From the NCBI GenBank assembly GCA_038043445.1, contig JBBTBY010000127.1:1-36966 (forward strand): a stretch of DNA of 36,966 nt, read 5' to 3'. Positions 34,310-36,966 of this stretch are shown in pieces (position 1 is the stretch's first letter; each line of letters begins with the position of its first letter). The notes under the pieces are model-generated. The model was not told where the DNA came from, searched no databases, and saw nothing but the letters and a program-made list of their open reading frames with translations. The stretch comes from Spirochaetota bacterium (GTDB taxonomy: Bacteria; Spirochaetota; Brachyspiria; Brachyspirales; JACRPF01). The position numbers and the translations under genes were made by a program.

Positions 34310-35713
34310 TCACTTCAACACGTTCTCGAAAAGCTCAAGCAGCGTATCATTGTCCGGCCAGCGATAGAGCCCGTATTTTATCACTTCGCGGGCATAGGGC
34401 ATATCCCTCCGGGCTATCGCCGCTTTCGCTTCACGTATTATCTCCTCTACCGTCATACGCTTCAATCGCTCCAGGTTCAGGCGCGGCGTGACCGCATTGG
34501 TCACGATACGATCGATCAATGCAGCGTTCGTTACGATGTTGCTTCTCACTTTTTCGGTCGTCGGCACCATAACGTTCGTAAGGACCGGGGCAGGAGTATT
34601 CGTTACCATAACCGCTCTCACATTCGTCATCTCCGGGGCACGGGCGTTCGTTTCTGCCGCCAATACCGACGCCCCGTTCGTTCTGCCGGCGTTCTCATTG
34701 CTCAGCACATTCGTTACGCCGTTGCGATCCGCAGTATCTCCACGGTCGGCGTCCCCGATATTCGAGGCCGCTGCCGGGAACGAGTAGCGCACCGTCGCCA
34801 GCATTTTCGTGTTCCCGTATGCCAGGAACGGCATGGTCGCCGCGATATCCACCGATAACCCGAACGGAAGGCGTATCCCGGCACCGATGCTCAGTATGGT
34901 ATAGAGCTGATACCCAAGACGTACCGCGATGAATTTATCGAACACATACTCGGCGCCGAACTGAAAACCGATGTCATCATCGATGCATTTATCGATATCG
35001 GTGAAAAGGCGTATCTCGTTCCTCGCGTCATCGAGCACAAGAAAGTCCGCCCCGAGCGAGAACGTTATCGGCATAGTGAACGCCGTCGTATCGAATTTCA
35101 TCGGGAACCCGAGATTCAACGCCGAAAAGCCGACACCCAATCTATTGTTGATGAACCGCGCCATGACCGATACATCCCCGGCAAGGCCATGGGCGGATAC
35201 GCCGCTGTACGACTGGAGGATATATTTCAGCGTGACACCGGCAGTGAGAAAGCCGAGATCGCGCGCGTAGGATACCGCGAGGGACATATCCGCACTGAAA
35301 TTATCCGGAAGGATGTCGGCGAACGCGAATTCAGAATTCGTATCCGATATACTGAAAGGGGAAAGCATATATGGAAGAACGATCAAGCCAATACCGAACA
35401 CGCCGATACCGGGCAATGGATAGGCAAAGCTCATCGCCGTATAATCAAGGTCGCCGCTGAAAAGCCTCATATACGATACGCTCATTTCCGGGAGCTTCAG
35501 GTCAGCGAGCGCCGCGGGATTCTTCCACACACCGACCGGACCGGAACGATGGGATGTCGACGCTTCACCGAGCCCGACAGAGACCGCATCCGGCTCTAAC
35601 CTGAGGAAACGCACACCGGAAACGCCGGTAGTACCGATCTGCGAAAGCAGAGGAGCGGCCAACGCGATCGAAAGAACGCCGGCACGGATGGTGCTGCATA
35701 TCCGGGCGCTCAC
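34310..35713 (-). CDS. PorV/UPF0164-family outer-membrane protein with Thr-Asn-rich linker and helical tail
   Basis: A protein of 467 residues from a GTG behind AAGGGG. A signal peptide (AGVLSIALAAPLLSQ) leads into TTGVSGVRFLRLEPDAVSVG and GVWKNPAALADLKLPEMSVS, hallmarks of the PorV/PorQ and UPF0164 barrel family. Alternating beta strands continue to about residue 315. A linker at 320-400 is built on repeated Thr-Asn pairs (TNVLSN, EMTNV, VMVTNTPAPVLTNVM). The last 70 residues are helical and TPR-like (VEEIIREAKAAIARRDMPYA). In type IX secretion PorV shuttles exported substrates to the attachment complex. The adjacent upstream gene, 31 bp away, ends in a sorting-type domain, which supports a related role. 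Confidence 0.8.
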   Translation of the reverse strand: MSARICSTIRAGVLSIALAAPLLSQIGTTGVSGVRFLRLEPDAVSVGLGEASTSHRSGPVGVWKNPAALADLKLPEMSVSYMRLFSGDLDYTAMSFAYPLPGIGVFGIGLIVLPYMLSPFSISDTNSEFAFADILPDNFSADMSLAVSYARDLGFLTAGVTLKYILQSYSGVSAHGLAGDVSVMARFINNRLGVGFSALNLGFPMKFDTTAFTMPITFSLGADFLVLDDARNEIRLFTDIDKCIDDDIGFQFGAEYVFDKFIAVRLGYQLYTILSIGAGIRLPFGLSVDIAATMPFLAYGNTKMLATVRYSFPAAASNIGDADRGDTADRNGVTNVLSNENAGRTNGASVLAAETNARAPEMTNVRAVMVTNTPAPVLTNVMVPTTEKVRSNIVTNAALIDRIVTNAVTPRLNLERLKRMTVEEIIREAKAAIARRDMPYAREVIKYGLYRWPDNDTLLELFENVLK

Positions 35714-35744
35714 TCCGGATCCCCTTCGGCAGTGACCGGCGTGA

Positions 35745-36966
35745 TCATTTTATCACCTGCCATTTTATCGTCCTGTCCGTCCCCGCACCATGGAAGCGTA
35801 CCAGATACAATCCGCTTGCAAGCTGCGGCGGGACCGTCCAGACATGTCCGGCGGCCGCATTCGGCACGGCAGGGAACCGGGTTATGAGTTTACCATCGAC
35901 CGTATATATTTCAATCGACATGCCTGCACTGACCGGCGCGAACATGACCCACTGCTGCCCGGCGCCATATCGCGGGTCCGTTCCGTTCGGTCGATACGGG
36001 TTCGGCGCTACGATCGCCACCGTCGATGACGTTGCCCTGCGATTGGTCACGACTATCGGTATCGATGTCGATACCGACATGATATTCGCATTATTGACCG
36101 CGACAACGAGCACCGAATATGCTCCGTTCAAGAGCGCACTGCTGCTCACCGACGCGGAAAAATCGCCCCCCGCCGCTGTTGCGGTCACATTCGTCACAAC
36201 CCCTGCCGCATTGCTTATCTGCACCACCACGCTCAGTATCCCGGATTCAAGATCGGAATTCGTACCACGGAAGATATGTACACCGCTTATCGACTGCAGT
36301 GCGGTAATATTCGTTATGTCGGCGACCGGCGCTGTAAGGTCGATGAAATTCGTCTGACAATTCGTTACGACAAGCCCGAATTCATTGCTTGCCACTGCGT
36401 AGAATACATTGGTTATCGGGAACCCCGTCACATTGACATTGGTCAACCAATTCGTCGTCGTACCGCCAGCGGGATTATACACAAGTGTCGCATTGGTACT
36501 GAAATACACACCGGTAAGCTCGGCCGTACCGCTGTCAGCTGCCCCGGATACTGGAACGGTCGAATTCGTTATCCATGTATTTGCGGCCGGACTCGATATC
36601 GTAATGGTCGGCGCAGGTGTACCATTTGATACGTAATTCGACCACGTATTCGTATAAGTGAAACCAACACCATTCGAAGATATAAGCACCAACTTCATCA
36701 CACCATTCGTGAAAATCGTACTGTTCAAGGCGAAATCCCACGGCGATGTTGCCGCAGTAGCGCCATAGAAACCATCATTCGTATACAGCACATTCGCCGT
36801 GATAGCCGACCAGTTCTCGTAGTTCGTACCGCGTATGTTTATCGTGCCCGCGATTACGCTGCCGTGCACATAATTCGTCACCACCGATATCGGTGCGCTG
36901 TTATCGATGACATTCGTCTGATACCATGTATTCGTCCTGTAATTCGACGATACCGCAGCGAAAATG
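35745..36966 (-). CDS. C-terminal part of a large Ig-like, Thr-Asn-rich surface protein with sorting-type domain
   Basis: The frame stays open through the right edge, so the N-terminus is outside the window and at least 406 residues are visible. Most of it is Ig-like or Bacteroidetes/spirochaete-type surface repeats (TITISSPAANTWITNSTVPV, VADITNITALQS, SVVVQISNAAGVVTNVT) with frequent Thr-Asn pairs encoded mostly as ACGAAT. The last 85 residues (VAIVAPNPYRPNGTDPRYG, IEIYTVDGKLITRFP, LASGLYLVRFHG) match the FlgD-like or type IX secretion type A C-terminal fold. It probably is an adhesin or a polysaccharide-active surface protein exported with help of the PorV-like protein just downstream. Confidence applies to the architecture; the exact route is inferred. 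Confidence 0.82.
   Translation of the reverse strand, partial: IFAAVSSNYRTNTWYQTNVIDNSAPISVVTNYVHGSVIAGTINIRGTNYENWSAITANVLYTNDGFYGATAATSPWDFALNSTIFTNGVMKLVLISSNGVGFTYTNTWSNYVSNGTPAPTITISSPAANTWITNSTVPVSGAADSGTAELTGVYFSTNATLVYNPAGGTTTNWLTNVNVTGFPITNVFYAVASNEFGLVVTNCQTNFIDLTAPVADITNITALQSISGVHIFRGTNSDLESGILSVVVQISNAAGVVTNVTATAAGGDFSASVSSSALLNGAYSVLVVAVNNANIMSVSTSIPIVVTNRRATSSTVAIVAPNPYRPNGTDPRYGAGQQWVMFAPVSAGMSIEIYTVDGKLITRFPAVPNAAAGHVWTVPPQLASGLYLVRFHGAGTDRTIKWQVIK

Noticed and set aside
36180-36966. Frequent ATTCGT hexamer as a possible DNA uptake or binding word
   Set aside because: It is in frame and simply encodes the Thr-Asn pairs of the surface protein; it is a protein-level repeat.
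1-36966. CRISPR arrays, tRNA or rRNA genes, transposases and phage genes
   Set aside because: None were seen: no regular short direct repeats with spacers, no cloverleaf or rRNA stretches recognised, and no transposase, integrase or phage proteins among the open frames.

Overview
The window looks like an accessory carbohydrate-degradation region of an uncultured, probably anaerobic bacterium, with a short housekeeping block near 20-28 kb. Spirochaete-like features are a UPF0164/PorV-type outer-membrane protein, loose lipoprotein signals, and Asn/Thr-rich surface proteins. A repertoire of beta-helix proteins, GH99/WbsX-like proteins and GntR-LacI hybrid regulators would also suit Lentisphaerota or related PVC bacteria. 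I cannot settle the phylum from sequence alone. No rRNA, tRNA, CRISPR array, transposase or phage gene was recognised.

Region 1 (1-9306, all minus strand) reads as one locus. A GntR-LacI-type regulator has a near-consensus promoter overlapped by a palindromic operator. It is followed tightly by a secreted TPR protein and a membrane-anchored LysM/solute-binding fusion. Three large secreted right-handed beta-helix proteins follow, the last running off the left edge. No ABC permease or SusC/SusD pair is present.

Region 2 (9343-16890, minus strand) holds a cytoplasmic GH5-like hydrolase, another beta-helix protein, a secreted mutarotase, a secreted GH13 amylase-like enzyme and a GH99-like/WbsX protein. 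The last two share a 65-bp upstream element with 21-bp-spaced direct repeats that looks like an AraC-type activator site. The beta-helix gene at 10707-12518 is preceded by a diverged copy of the promoter and first 33 codons of the WbsX-like gene. A 374-bp gap at 10333-10706 is rich in palindromes and GAACAT/ATGTTC words.

Region 3 (16887-28188, both strands) has a small monooxygenase, hypothetical envelope proteins, an M15 peptidase lipoprotein, thiol peroxidase (tpx), another beta-helix protein, an orphan ABC ATPase, rlmN, prfC, an RluE-like pseudouridine synthase and an Fe-S flavodoxin-type reductase. A dispersed inverted repeat occurs in two intergenic spaces, and one arm of it encodes the signal-peptide core of the M15 lipoprotein.

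Region 4 (28258-36966, minus strand) has a secreted GH39-like hydrolase, a CsgG/DUF5683 protein with an FN3/NHL lipoprotein, an AraC regulator, a PorV-like protein and the C-terminal part of a large surface protein ending in a type IX-secretion-like sorting domain. The AraC protein is a plausible but unproven activator of the paired elements in region 2.
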